A stretch of DNA of 64,000 nt, taken from the NCBI GenBank assembly GCA_002914845.1, contig JXTC01000041.1, forward strand, positions 327,840 to 391,839, given 5' to 3'. The notes below the pieces were generated by a model that worked only from the letters and a program-made list of their open reading frames with translations, ran no database searches and was not told the origin of the DNA. Within the stretch, counting starts at the first letter, position 1. Each line of letters begins with the position of its first letter. Below are positions 23,996 through 36,355 of the stretch, one piece after another. The stretch comes from Trema orientale (lineage: Eukaryota; Streptophyta; Magnoliopsida; Rosales; Cannabaceae). Position numbers and translations under genes: made by a program.

Positions 23996-25320
23996 AATGA
24001 TGAGGGACCTACTAAAATACTAATGAAATCTACACCTTGCCGTATAAAATACTGACTTTACAGTTTTTTTTTTTTTAATACTACCACATTAAATAAACAC
24101 ATATTCTTTCTAAAAGAAAAAAGAAAGAAAGTCGATCGCTCTCACACCCACTAGGGTAAGCACAGTGGGTGAGGTGCAGGTGGGGTCGGGTATTAGGTTA
24201 GGAATTCGACTCTCAAGGTGCGTGAGTTTAACGACGGAGCTGAATAGGAGCGAGTGGAGCAATTGCTCCCACAGGATTTTTTGAAAAAAAAAAAAAGTCT
24301 TATATATATGAATGGAAAAAAAAAAATTAGTGGAGGAAAGGAGCATGTAGAAATACATTATTTATTGGGCTAATTATCACCTCCCACCCCGAGCCCATTT
24401 GCCCATATCAATAAATTAACCCACCCTACTCTTTTGAAGGAGAAATTAGAGTGTTGTCCCTTTTTTATAGTTAGTTTTAATAAATGTCCGTTTTTTTCTC
24501 TTTATAGCTAAATTACTTAGTATAGATATTTTTACATTTGTGTGTCTATATTTTTTATACTGAATATATTAGTTTTTATACTAAGTATATAATATTTTAC
24601 TAATATATCAATCATTTTGTTGTAGTATTTGAAAATAGGACATTTACTTAAAAAAAATGGGTTCAAATTTGATCATTTTAATATGAGCCCTAGTTTAAGC
24701 TAGTGGGCACTTTGCGGCAAAAGTGATACCAAATAATAAAGTTATGTAATAAAAAAGAGATAAAAAATAAACAGAACGAAGAAAAGCAAAATGCTATTAA
24801 GCTAAATAGAAATTAAGATTCTAAAAACGTAGAAAGTAAATTTTTCTAAATCACCTAATTTGGAAATATAATAGAATAATGCAATTAAGAATTTGTTTGT
24901 AACTTGGTAGATTCCTAATTTATATTTGTTGTAAGTAATTAGTAGATAATACTACTGATGAATTACAATTTAGTCACCCATTAATATTAATGATGAGGTC
25001 ATTGTACAACATGAAAATACATAAGAAATAATTGTAATGTGTCAACTTTAATTATAACATTTTAAATACTTTTTTTTTTCTACTATTGTCTTGTTTGAAA
25101 ATTTACTTTTTTGTTAACTCATGCATGTCCCCATTGAATTTTAGGTTTATCTTTCTTTGAGTTATATTCTTATCCTTATAATAAGTGGAGATCATTAGTT
25201 AAATCTCAGTTTATTTAATAAAAAATAAAAAATTCGATCACTCTCGCATAGTCACGGCACTAGCACCTTTCCCAAATCTGGATACCCCTTTTCTGTCTCT
25301 TTCTTCTTGACTTTTGGGCA
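23996..25320. other. Non-genic AT-rich stretch
   Basis: No gene seen. A stretch near 24226-24275 ('gacggagctgaa', 'gcaattgctccc') recalls the left end of the hAT MITE family, but no right end or duplication was found. Confidence 0.5.
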
Positions 25321-25413
25321 ATGGGCTTCTCAGTTCTATCGAATCTTGTGTCGGTGGCTGCTGAGCAGCTGATGACATACCTTAGCAGAAAATCTATTTG
25401 CCAAAGCCTTTGA
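25321..25413 (+). other. Short 30-codon ORF, possible gene fragment
   Basis: An ATG-initiated frame encodes 'MGFSVLSNLVSVAAEQL' and about 13 more residues before TGA at 25411. Codon composition is gene-like compared with its surroundings. The amphipathic N-terminus loosely recalls the first residues of coiled-coil NBS-LRR proteins, but 30 residues cannot establish this. It lies just beyond the 3' edge of the minus-strand copia element. It could be a first-exon relic or chance. Confidence 0.2.
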
Positions 25414-25479
25414 AGAGCAATATATATATATCTATATATATATATTACATGCGAAGATCAATTACCTTTGAAATTTCAA

Positions 25480-26740
25480 TCACATATATAAAAGCACTTT
25501 AGGTAATAAACCTTTAGTGAGTGGCCACTATCATAGAGTTTGTACTTACATGTTCCTTAGACATTTGTCAACTCTGAATATTTTATTTTAACAACAGATA
25601 ACTTAAAGTCTATGTGCTTTGACTTCAAGAATTTTTGTTGTTATCAAAATACAATAATGCAGCTTAATTATCACAATAATTCCGTAGTGGTCTTTTAAAA
25701 CCATCAATCATAGCTTACAGCCTGGTGATAAAGTTCCGCAGTTATATTCCATAAATCGATGCCTTATAACATGATCTATATATACTTTGCTCTATCGTGG
25801 AAGAAGCTGTGAGTATTTATTTAACACTCTTCCAAATAGCTCCTCTATTTAGCAAATATATATAATCAGAAGTAGAACTTTAACTATAAAGGCATCTAAC
25901 AAAATCAGAATCGGAATACCCAATGATCTCTGAAATTTCTCCAATTTCTGATAAGTGAGCACATAAACTAATGTTCTCTCTAAATTCTACATAACCATTT
26001 TGCTACTACTTAATGATCCACATGAGGGTTATTAATATCTGTCTAACAATCCTGAATATACATAAGATTCTCCACTGCCAATGCATAAGAGAATTTCTGT
26101 ATTTCCTTAATTTCAATATCATTATGGGTACTGATTGAGACTGTATCTATCACCCTTAGCCAATAGGTGTCATCTCCTGAAACATAATCCTTATTGATAT
26201 AGATCTTTTGTGATATCCTAAAAAATATATCAGGAATGATCTCAATATATCTGTTTTCCTTAGTACAAAAGAGATGTCCCCAATATCTTTCACATCAATA
26301 TCCTTCAATAGAAATTTCTTGGTTTCATACAACAAGCCTATATCATTACTAGCTAAAAGTATGTCATTAACATACAAAATTAGGAAGATAAACTTGCTCC
26401 CACTGAACTTGTGATATATAAGACCATCAACTAAATTTTCCTCAAAACCAAATGAGAAAATAACTAGATGGAATCTATAATATCCTAATGGGAAATTAGT
26501 AGTCTTTAAATTCACCTAATGTAACTCTAGAATATGATGAGCTACTAGTGCCAAAATTATCCTGAATGAGTTTTTCATTAAAACTGGAAAGAAAGTCTCT
26601 TTATAAATAATGCCTTCCTTTAGAGCGAAACCATTGGAACTAGACAAACCTAAATGTCGACAAGATCTTAAACGTCATTGTCCTTCATGGATTTCATCTC
26701 ATACTTTATGGCATTAATCCACTTTGAGAGTTAGAAAATT
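25480..26740 (-). pseudogene. Minus-strand copia RNase H and reverse transcriptase remnant
   Basis: Read on the minus strand, RNase H lies at about 25490-25960 ('IIGYSDSDF', 'STSDYIYLL', 'WKSVK', 'YCDN.AA' in order) and RT at about 26150-26720. The 119-codon ORF at 26156-26515 includes 'LILYVNDILLASNDIGLL', where the catalytic YVDD has become YVND. There are many stops and frameshifts throughout. The polyprotein ends near 25490 and no 3' LTR follows. It belongs to the same element as the LTR at 30412-30878. Confidence 0.8.
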
Positions 26741-28300
26741 GTTTTAGCTTGAGTGAAAATAATTAGATCATTTTCTACTCCCATATCAAACACATATTCT
26801 AGTAGATTTCCTTCATGGCACTTTCTCTTGAGGTTGTTGGGTTTGCTCTTTTGGAGCAACTTCCTTATTTTTGATAGGGAGTTGCTGAATATTGTCTTGA
26901 TCCAAATTTGTATCTTAAATAATGTCAAGTATAGAAGCCTGAAACTTGAACATTTTCAATTGCAACTGAAGGAAGAGAAATGAATTCCTCCTCAAAGACA
27001 ATATTCTTAACCTTTTCTCCCCCCAAACTTAACATCCTCAAGGAATTTATATTTTTACATTTTGAAAAGGATTTATAAGCGGTATCTTAAAAATGAACTT
27101 AACTTTTCAAAGTACTGAATGAAATAGTAGCTAAAATTCTTAAGTCCAATCACTTTCCATATGACCTGTATGGCCTAATCTTAGTTGGACAACTCCAGAC
27201 ATGCAAGTACCTAATGCTGGGCTTCTTGCCCGTCCATAGCGCATATGGGGTTTTAGCTACATCTTTAGTGGAAGCTTTGTTTGGTATGTATACCGTAGTT
27301 CTTAGGTTTCTTTCCCAGAGTAATTTTAGGCAAAGAAGAATGATTAAACACACTTTTTACCATGTCCTTAAGTTTGCTTTATTGTCACTGAACAATACTA
27401 TTTATAATAAGTTTCCCTAATATTTCGTATTGTCGAATGATTCTGTATGTCTCTAGGAACTGAGTGAAGGGCTCTAAATTTTGTTAACTTTATCCGTCTT
27501 ACCTACCATAGTATGCACTATGATTAGATTTGACAACTTTAATTTCCTAATTCAGTTGAATTTCAACTTAGACATTGAAAAAACTTAGACACATCCAGAA
27601 ATTGAGACTTCTTATGAACCAAAATAGGTACCCTTAATGAGAATAATTATCTATGAACATAATGTAATACTGTTGGCCATTCCAGATAACTGTATGGAAT
27701 AGTCTGCATGTATCAGTATAAATTAGCTCTAAGACGTCAAAACTCTTGTTGATACCTGATTTCCTTATGCTTGTCTGTATTCCTTAATGTACTTAACATA
27801 GATTTTAAAGTCTGTTAAGTTAAGTAGGTTAAGAATTTCATCTGATACAAGGCTATTAATTCTCTATTAAGAAATTCCTTTAAAAAAAAAAATACTTGTG
27901 TCATACCATAGAGAAATTCTTTTAATTGATTTGTACTTATCATATTTCTTAATATACAAGATTAACTTGATGAGGCAATTATTTAAATTTATAAAGATTA
28001 TCAATCAAAGAACTAGTAGCAAGAAATTTGAATCTTGAAAGAAACTAAATTTAGCTATTTCCGAATAAACAAGGATGACTATATTTGTTCAAGTCAGAAA
28101 TAGAATACTTTGAAAGTCTCTTCCAAATCCAAAATTTAACCAGTCTCTAATTGTAATCTAAATAACCTTATATAGCCTCTACTGAATTAGTGTTGCCATT
28201 GCCCAAACAGATAAATCTTTCATCATCAATTTGCAATTGGCTTCACGAACAATCTTGTATGAACACACTTATGTGAATAGTATGATCCGTATCTATTCAC
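26741..28300 (-). pseudogene. Minus-strand copia integrase region
   Basis: The best piece is 27150-27353, encoding 'YIPNKASTKDVAKTPYALW' and 'KPSIRYLHVWSC', the conserved post-catalytic part of copia integrase. The 65-codon frame at 26731-26928 fits the variable linker between integrase and RT. Farther upstream on the minus strand (27400-28300) the text is copia-like but too broken for residues of the DDE core to be placed. Confidence 0.65.
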
Positions 28301-29920
28301 TAAGTGCATTAGGGTACAAGAGCTAAATTAACTTTATGACAAACAAAATTGAGAAGCATACCCTTCTTTATACACTAAAAAGTATGATTGGGACAATCAA
28401 CCTTATACATCCAGCCCTTTTGCAAAAGAAACAGACAAATTCCTTATTTTGTTTCCTTTTGCACTTTATGCTGTAAAGACATAACTGCAGCTTCCTTATC
28501 CTTATTCCTTTTTCTTATCTTATCTTATCTTGAGAAGTATATGCTAAGTGAGCACTTTCAATCTTTTCTCGCTTCAACATATCTTCTTCTTGCACACTAT
28601 AAGAAATAATCTTAAAAAAAGACCATTTGTACTTAAGGGTGTTGTGACTTTGCTTAACTAATTTGTGCAAGAAGAGAGATAGAATCCGAATGCACGAGCA
28701 AGTCTTTCAACTACTCTAAATTAAGTGCCTTTAGTTTGGAAGCGAGATTAGACATCTATATAATATACTCCCTTATGTTCCCTTAATCCTTATACTGAAT
28801 TGAAATGAGATTCTAAAAAATGGTGCTCGTTTCGACCTTTTCGTTTTCTATAAAACGATCTGTAATTGCTTTAAGGCACAACTTAGCGTTTACCTCCTCA
28901 TATATAGCGTCCCTTATGGTTTCTGTAATGGAGTGTTGCATGGCCATTAGACTAATGCAATTAGAACGAATTTACTACTCAAAATTTTTCTTTACCAACT
29001 GAAGAATTTTAAACTGTAAGAGCAGTACGATGTTCTGTCCGGAGCACAAGGTTAAGACCAATGCAACTGAGCACATTGTGCTCATTCCATTTCTTAAGGT
29101 TTGTGTTATTAAACACAAATATTAGACTTAATATTGGCAGATATATATTAAACAGAAACTGAATAGAGAACAAAAACAGAAAAAATAATAGCTCACATTA
29201 AAAACATGTCATAAACTAAGCATACAAAATAATAATATAACAGCATGACATACATCAAATAAACATATAGGTGGGCTTCTATCACAAGATATCCAGAACA
29301 ATATCAATAAGCCTTCCTTTGAGCCGAATTATTAACTTGTAAGTGGTACTCTTCAGTGCAGTATTCAAATATTGACAGTAAATCCTGTCAAACAGTAAAT
29401 CTTTCTTTGGGCCGGTAAGTTTCCATGTGGATGATTTTGCTGTCCACATAGAAACTTAATAACCATCACATATCTATTACCGCGTGTATGCTCATTATTC
29501 GGCCAAATAACCACCTTCCTTTGGGCCGGTAATTATTCGCATGAACAATAAACACACAATCATTCAAATATTTCAAAATAAATAAATTTACACAATAAAG
29601 GTTACTTTGGCAACATGTTGTTTCAACTCATCTATTTCAAAATATTGAAACAAATAATGCAAAGAAAATAATAACCAAAGTGCCCGGAATATTAAACTGA
29701 AAATTTCAATGCACAAATCTTTATGAATGATCGACTGAGTTTTTTAAGCACTTTTATCAACTCTTAAAGCTAAATAGAGTTTTCAACGGATAAAGTGTGG
29801 GTTGAGAAAACAAAACCGATGGATTAAGTTTCGGGTTGGAACTCCTTGAATTGAGTCGAAAACGACTCAAATTTACCCAAAACTGAGACCGTATACCTTA
29901 ATTAGGTCAAAAATGACCTT
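28301..29920 (-). pseudogene. Minus-strand copia gag remnant
   Basis: A zinc knuckle of the form CFFCK..G......CP is readable at about 28345-28435, though later ligands have been lost to change. Upstream on the minus strand, gag sequence extends to about 29000, then grades into leader DNA. Repeated 'tttgggccggtaa' words occur at 29407-29530. No intact ORF remains. Confidence 0.55.
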
Positions 29921-29934
29921 AAAAAAAAATTTTC

Positions 29935-30152
29935 TGAACCCAGGTGGTGGTGTTGCGGCATTAGTATGTGGCGCTACGGCGCCACAGTGATGTATGGTGG
30001 TGCTTGCGTGGCGCGCCTTGATGGTAGTACTGCAGTGCCACTTGCATGGTGCCGCGGTGCCACCGCGGCTTGAGTATGGCACTGCAGCTCCATTGATTGG
30101 CGCCGCAGCACCAGCTCTCTGTTCTGGGTACAGCAGCGCCAAGTTACGGCCT
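29935..30152 (-). other. GC-rich island in minus-strand copia leader
   Basis: About 220 GC-rich bases made of words such as 'ggcgccgcag', 'gtgccgcggtgccac' and 'tggcactgcag' lie between the primer site (about 245 bases away) and gag. The overlapping 89-codon minus-strand ORF (29873-30142) has a repetitive Ala/Pro/Gly/His-rich peptide caused by the composition. Its placement parallels the islands at 17285 and 56085. Confidence 0.75.
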
Positions 30153-30396
30153 TAGTGTAAATTACCCGATTTTAAAATTGGGTAACTCAGACCTAATGCG
30201 ATTTTTCGTCCTAATTTGCAAACTTTATGATCCAAAACTCAGAATTCAATCCTCAAATACTTAATATCTCAACAAAATCATGAAAAATTCATCAATCATA
30301 CATATTATATCTAAACCCTAGAAAGCCAAATAGGTAAAGATATTACAAAATAGAGACATGTATGATTATCCTAAGCAATTTAACATGATTTCCAGC

Positions 30397-30409
30397 TCCT
30401 AATACCACT
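30397..30409 (-). other. Primer binding site, minus strand
   Basis: On the minus strand this reads TGGTATTAGGAGC, close to the copia consensus TGGTATCAGAGC, two bases inside the LTR end. Confidence 0.7.
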
Positions 30410-30411
30410 TG

Positions 30412-30878
30412 TTAGATATACATAATGGATTCTTAAACTAAATACAATTCTAAGATCTATCATGCCAAATTGTCAGGAAAAGATTTGTTGAGAGAAACCA
30501 GTGACTAACCTGAATCCATTGTGTCTAACAGCAAAGAATGTGATCACGTAAGCGGAAGTAATTAACTGATTAGAGCCTGAGGGTAGAAGGTCTTCCACAG
30601 CCAAAATACTCTATGTTTGCTCAATGGGTCTCTCTGTTGATGGAGATAGAGGAGAAGAGCACATGTTCTATTTGGCTTGGGGACCAAAACCTTATAGTTA
30701 TGTCCTTATTGGACCAGGATTAGGTAACCACACATTACAGAGTCCACACTTAATAGGTAATTTCCTGAGCCCTCAATTAGATTACTTAATTGGCCCTACT
30801 TAATTAGATAGCCCTAATATTATATAATTGTTATAAAATCCCATGGCCCACAATATTAAGTTAACGTGTAACCTAACA
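30412..30878 (-). mobile_element. 5' LTR of minus-strand copia element (467 bp)
   Basis: On the minus strand it starts TGTTAGGTTAC and ends ATCTAACA, with perfect TG...CA ends and a 5-bp terminal inverted repeat TGTTA/TAACA. The primer site lies just inside. The following five bases (30879-30883, attct) would be one half of the target duplication; the other half cannot be tested because the 3' LTR is missing. The element runs from here to about 25480. Confidence 0.8.
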
Positions 30879-30883
30879 ATTCT

Positions 30884-31487
30884 TTTTGTAGCAAAGCTTT
30901 GTTACATTATTCAAGTCTACGAAGCATTCCATAAAGAAGAGGAGGAAAAGAAGAGAGTAAAATAAGATTCAGTGTGGAAGGGTACGTAATAATTCTTATA
31001 CATGCCAATTATTGCTTACCGTCTGATCTAAATCCTATGGTCAGAAAACAATGTCATATAGATACGATAAAAACTCTATACCATGTTCTAGGAATACCCA
31101 CTATAACATTAGTTTTATCAAATATATGTGTGTACATATACATATAAGGGCACCAATCCAGTAGATATATATTTTTTTAACCTATGCATATGTATCAATT
31201 TGAAATTTATCATGCATATTTTTTTTATAGTAAAAAGTAAGAGAAAGAAATAATATTAATGATGCACGTTTTTTATGTATCTCATTATAGCGATTGGATC
31301 ACTATTAGATGATGATCCAATGGCTAGAAAGAAAAAATACCTACACATAGGTAAAAAAAAAATACCTACTGGATTTGTAACCTATAAATAAATCATAATC
31401 CAGTAGCTTTATTTTTTTACCTATCTATAGATTTTTTTTTAAGTCATTGGATTACTATTTAACATCTATCATTATTTGAGTAGTTAA

Positions 31488-31537
<50 letters not shown>

Positions 31538-31672
31538 TATGTTATTTAATAATTTTTTCTCCCTATACTTTAACTATGAAAAGAAATAATTTCAACTGAA
31601 CAAAAAAATATCTAAACCTATAGATTAAAATAAAAAATATTGGATTAGTACTCTATACATATATATATATAT
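30884..31672. other. Non-genic stretch with (AAT)n microsatellite
   Basis: AT-rich DNA. A pure (AAT)n run of about 16 units lies at 31488-31534. Text at 31545-31580 ('ctccctata', 'tatgaaaaga') resembles 5985-6015, suggesting shared repeat DNA. Confidence 0.7.
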
Positions 31673-32546
31673 GGGTTATGTTTCAATATAACTTTTTGTT
31701 TTTGCTTCATAGATGAATACTTTGATTAAGTTAACAATGACTTGCTATTGCAAGTCATTTTGACCTACAACCATTTTATTGTAATTTTTATAAGCATTCC
31801 ATTCCAATTTTTTATATAATCATCTTTCCATTAAGGTAAGAATAATTAGACTTTTTTTAAAAAATAATTTGGAATGATTTTTTTAAGGAAAAGTTTTTAT
31901 CAAAATTATTATTATTTAATAGATTGTTATATATGATTTTTTTTTCTTTTTGCTGAAAATTTTTTGATAATGTTCTTTTTGAAAAGAAAAAAAAAAACAC
32001 GGTTAGCATTTAGGTTGTCCTCGTCTTTTGGTTTTTTTCCAAGGATATGCACGAGTTGTTTGTTTTGAACTCTTAGGTTATTTTTTTTTCAAGGATATGA
32101 ACGAGTTGTTTATTTTGAACCCTTACACATTCAGTTTTTTTTTTTTTAAAAAAAAGAAATGTACATGAATTTTTTTTTTTTTTAAAAGATATTAAAGGTT
32201 TTTTTTTTTGTTAATATTTTTTTTTATTTGTTTTTTTTTTAGGATATATAACGGTTTTTTTTTTTTTTTTTTTTTGAGAATATATACATAGTTAGAGAGA
32301 AATTAAATGTATTATTTTTTATTTATTTATTTATTTATTATTTTTATTGTTATTATTATCATTACACGTGAAGTCACAAAAAAAAAAAAGGAAACAAGAA
32401 TTTTGTTGACTACATTTTTTTTTTGATAAAAGTAGAAATTCATTCCACCAAAAAGAAACGCAGCAAAAACAAGAGCGGTACAAGGATCACTAAACAAAAA
32501 AGTGATCACCAAAACAAAAGATAAAAAACTAATCAGCATTATTGTC

Positions 32547-33908
32547 CTACCTCCAAATACGGGAAGGGAGATTCGAGACAGTTACAGGCCCAATGCTACC
32601 AACCTCCCAAACCTAGGCAGCCAGATCATGGGCTAAGAAATTTAGCTTTCGGGGGACAAAAGAGACCTCCCACAACGAATTTAGGTCCAGCAACTGCCTA
32701 GCTTCCATCAACATACTGCATATGGTCCACGGATAGTCATCTATCGGCCCTTTTAAGTATTCAATCGCCTCTTTGCAGTCTGATTCAATGATCACCGCCG
32801 GCCATTCAGAAGATCCGGCCAGCTTGAGTGCCAACATGATTGCCTTCATTTCTGCTACTAAGGAATTGGTACACTCCCTTCTTTCCGTTGTAGCAGCTAT
32901 AACGTTTCCGAGGTTGTCTCTAGCAATCCCAGCTACAATAGCAAAGTATGGTCTAATTTCCGCATCCACATTGACCTTTATCCAAGGCCAAGGAGGGGGT
33001 TGCCACTCCAGATATTGCTCCTTGTTAGCAGGGTAGTCCATATAGATATTTGTCGACAAACGAACATCACGGATCAGCGCCTGGATGATTTTACGTGTCC
33101 CACCATGGACAATCGAATTCCGTTCCTGCCAAATCTTCTCAAAACACATTGAGGCAAAGGACAACAGCTCCGTCAGTTCCGTCAAATGCCCAGGTATGAT
33201 TTGACCAGAAACCAAGTCAAGAAAGCAATGGGTCACTGACAAGATTTGGAAGTCCTCGCAATGAATCCCCCATCTTGATGTGAACCATAGTTGCTTAGCA
33301 AAAATGCACTCCCAAAGTAAATGAAGAGGAGTTTCCTGGTTAAGTGAGCACAAGGGGCAACCACTCTCATCTAGTCGAAACAACTCCCCCAATCTAGACC
33401 TTGTAGGCAAACTATTATTCATAGCTCTCCACCACAACAGCTTGTGTCTCGGGTGCAAAGAAGAGTTCCATAACCATTTCCATGCCTTTTTATTTTCTGC
33501 ATCTTGTTGGGGGATAGTCAATCTAATCAGCGTTTGATAGAGACTCCGAACCGAGAACCTTCCATTGGCAGTGAGTGCCCAAAACCACTTATCTCTTGTT
33601 TCCGGCCTCTGGTTTGAAATCGGAATTTTAAGGATAGCATGAACAGAGTTCCCATCAAAAATTTCCCTTGGAAGATTTACGTTCCATACCCCGGACACTG
33701 TAATCAGGTCTCTGACCAACCAATACCGGCTATGCTCTGCTTCATTGATTGGTTTTGGGATGAACCCTTCTAAAAAAGGCACCCAAGGTTCTTTCCACAC
33801 GTCTATACAAGAGCTTGGTCCAGCATTGAGGCAAGCCCCTAATTTGATTAGGCTTCTTTGCTTGAGCACCGCTTTCCAAAGCCAAGAGTCATTCTTGCTC
33901 CTGTAATG
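32547..33908 (-). pseudogene. LINE ORF2, zinc finger and RNase H part
   Basis: After the frameshift the frame reads 'SKNDSWLWKAVLKQRSLI', continuing ORF2. In the 418-codon piece starting at 33869, a zf-RVT motif has ligands Cys171, Cys174, His183 and Cys188. A plant-L1 RNase H domain follows with catalytic Asp302, Glu340, Asp364 and Asp415, all present. A stop (TAG at 32613) follows the His-Asp motif; the frame then stays open for 21 codons to the likely natural stop at 32547. The RNase H domain would digest the RNA strand during insertion. The antisense ORF at 32773-33036 is a shadow. Confidence 0.9.
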
Positions 33909-35461
33909 AAAGGAAATTTCGCCTTTTGATATATTTAGCTTGGACTAAGTCGTGCCAAAGCGATGGACGCTCCTGTAAGACCATCCAAGTCCATTTGGCA
34001 ATGAGAATAGAGTTTGTAATTTCCATTTTTCGGAATCCCAAGCCTCCATTATCCTTTGGTCTGCAAATAGAGTTCCAAGATTTGAGAAAAAGATTGCGCT
34101 TCTCACAACTAGTGCCCCACCAAAAATTCCGAATAACACTATCAATTTTCGCACAAAGCAACTTTGGGAAAGGGATCACAGACATTGAATAAGCTGGTAT
34201 GGCTGACCCAACAGCTTTGGCTAGTACCCCTCTGCCTGCTCGAGAGAGACAGTGAGACTTCCAACCTGCCAACCGTTGTTGCACCCTTTGACAAACATAA
34301 TTCAGATCTTTTGATTTATTTTTAGAGAAAAATAGTGGTAGGCCCAAATATCTACTTTGGCCCATCATTGGTTTGAAACCCATAATTCTAACAAGTTCCC
34401 TCACCTTGGCACCCCTACTGTTCTTGCTCACATGGATATTTGACTTTACCTCGTTAACTTTCTGACCTGACCAAGAGCAGTATTTTTGGAGACATCTTTT
34501 AAACCCTTCTACCTCTTTTCGAGTCCCTCTTCCACAAAGCAAAACATCATCAGCAAAAGCTAAATGGGTGAAGCTGGGTCCCGTCTGGAAGATTTTGATT
34601 CCTTTAATCTCCCCCCTCTGTTCAGCCTTCCAAATTAGACGAGAAAGAATCTCACTGCAAAGGATAAAAAGGTACGGGGAGATGGGGTCCCCTTGCCTCA
34701 AACCCCTTTCTGGCACAATCTTACTACATGGGCTACTATTAAGAAGAATGGTGGCTGAAGTAGCTGTGACACACTGCATCACCCAGGTAACAAAACGAGT
34801 CGAAAATCCGAACCCCAAAAGAACTGAGTGCAGGAAACTCCATTCCATATGATCATATGCCTTCTCCATATCTAGCTTAAGAAGCATAAGTTCATGGCGA
34901 CCTTTTTTAGTAGCCATCGTACGAACAATCTCTTGCGCAATCATGTTATTCTCCCCAATGTTCCTTCCCTTCACAAAGGCGCACTGGTTTGGTGAGATTA
35001 ACGAGGGCATAATTGGTTTGATTCTTTCGGTCAGCAGCTTCGAGATCACCTTATAAACTGTGTTGCATAGACTAATTGGTCTATAGTCATTTAGCTTTGT
35101 TGGATTTTCCACCTTGGGAATCAAGACAATATTCGTCTCGTTCAGCTTTCTCGTCATCAAACCAGTTTGAAAGAATTCAGTAACTGTCAATATCACATCA
35201 ACTTTCACCATCTCCCAATAAGTTTTGAAAAAGAGGCCCGGCATCCCATCGGGTCCCGGCGCCTTATTAGGATCCATATTGAAGAGCACACGTTGTATTT
35301 CCTCCTCTGAAGGGATCTTCAGTAGACTCAGAAAGTTACAAGCATCAACCTTTGGAAGATCCAACTCAGTAAAATCAACTCTGCTATTCACTGGTTCTGA
35401 AGAAAATAGTCTTTGAAATTTAGAGGTAAAGGCTGCCGCAATGTCCTCCCTGCTATTCTCT
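33889..35461 (-). pseudogene. LINE ORF2, reverse transcriptase part
   Basis: The 500-codon frame (its first annotated codon, 35391, is a GTG; the frame is open to the truncation point) encodes a non-LTR reverse transcriptase. In order it shows NKAPGPDGMPG (about residue 42), 'NDYRPISLCN' (101), the FVKGRNI block (139), LKLDMEKAYD with catalytic Asp174, 'LRQGDPISPYLFILC' (231) and the FADD active site (279-282). It then has a thumb region and the 'WWG' and 'GGLGFR' motifs of plant L1. All catalytic residues are intact. A frameshift at about 33895-33910 stops this frame; reading one base over continues directly into the zf-RVT/RNase H part. RT copies LINE RNA into the target site. Confidence 0.93.
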
Positions 35462-36355
35462 AATTTTGTTGACTACATAATTAGTTAGTTATACATTAAA
35501 AAAATTAGTTATATTAGTTAATCTAAGAAAAATACGTGTGGCAATAAAATGTTAAAAAATAAAGAAAAATAAAATTTGTATATAATAAAGAAAGATAATA
35601 AAAATACAGGAATAGAATGAGAATGAAAACAAAAAGAATTAATGGAATGGGAATGAAAATAAAAAAAAATAAAAAAAAACAATGGAAAAGAGATTGAAAA
35701 AAAAAATTGTCCAGGTCATAGGTCACCAACAAATTACTAGTTTTTTTTTTTTTTTTGTCATGAATAACTTTCTATATTTATATAAGTATTAATTGTATTT
35801 TTTTTAAATTAGTAATATTATTATAACCATCCGATGAAAATTCAATTGCCTAAATTAGAGTATTCATCTATTGAGAAAAACAAAAATCTCCGTTGAAACA
35901 TCACCCTATATATATATATATAGCTTCTAGAATATGGTATTAAGTTTTTACCATATTCCTACGGTATTAATTTTAAATTATAGGATTAAGATCAAGTGAT
36001 AGGAAGATTCTAATGCTTAGGATTATTAATGGGCTTGAGTGTGCCAATTTTTCACTCACAGAAACATTCACCCTTTATTTATGGCTTCTCTTTCATTATT
36101 GCTTGAGCTTCATTCTTTAAGTTTCTCTGAACTTTTAAAAAATCTTTCCTCTTTTATCTATTTTTTTTTTTCCCTTCTTTTTCTTATGGAAGTCAGAGTT
36201 ACGTAATTGGTAGAACTTTATTTTAGTTTTTCAAATCGATTATGGATGATCATGAATTTATCTAAGAAAGAAATCTAGAATCTTGATTTTTTTTCCTTTT
36301 ATTTTTTTTTTAGAAAGTGATTAACAGTGGTTAGCCAGTCATTTTTATATTTGAT

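Larger units (their letters stand above)
32416..35461 (-). mobile_element. 5'-truncated L1-type LINE with 17-bp TSD
   Basis: A perfect 17-bp direct repeat, aattttgttgactacat, flanks the element (32399-32415 and 35462-35478). Next to the left copy is a T-run, the minus-strand poly(A) tail, then a short 3' UTR, then ORF2. The right end cuts into ORF2 upstream of RT, so ORF1 and the endonuclease are missing: the usual 5' truncation of target-primed reverse transcription. The identical duplication copies and nearly open reading frame indicate a young insertion. It sits inside the inverted-repeat element 31673-35906. Confidence 0.92.
31673..35906. mobile_element. TIR-flanked DNA element split by a LINE
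   Basis: The left end GGGTTATGTTTCAA and the inverse of the right end GGGTGATGTTTCAA match at 13 of 14 bases. Similarity continues inward for about 60 bases ('tttttgttttt', 'atagatgaatact'). Both outer flanks are (TA)n, so the target duplication is ambiguous. Without the LINE at 32416-35461 and one copy of its duplication the element would be about 1.17 kb. It has no transposase ORF. The ends and TA-rich target leave the superfamily open (Mutator-like or other). Confidence 0.55.

Noticed and set aside
24226-24280. Fifth member of the hAT MITE family
   Set aside because: Only a left-end-like stretch is present ('gacggagctgaa'); no matching right end or 8-bp duplication was found.
35523-35732. 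69-codon minus-strand ORF, strongly hydrophobic
   Set aside because: It is a Phe/Leu/Ile-rich translation of A-rich DNA inside the inverted-repeat element; no domain.
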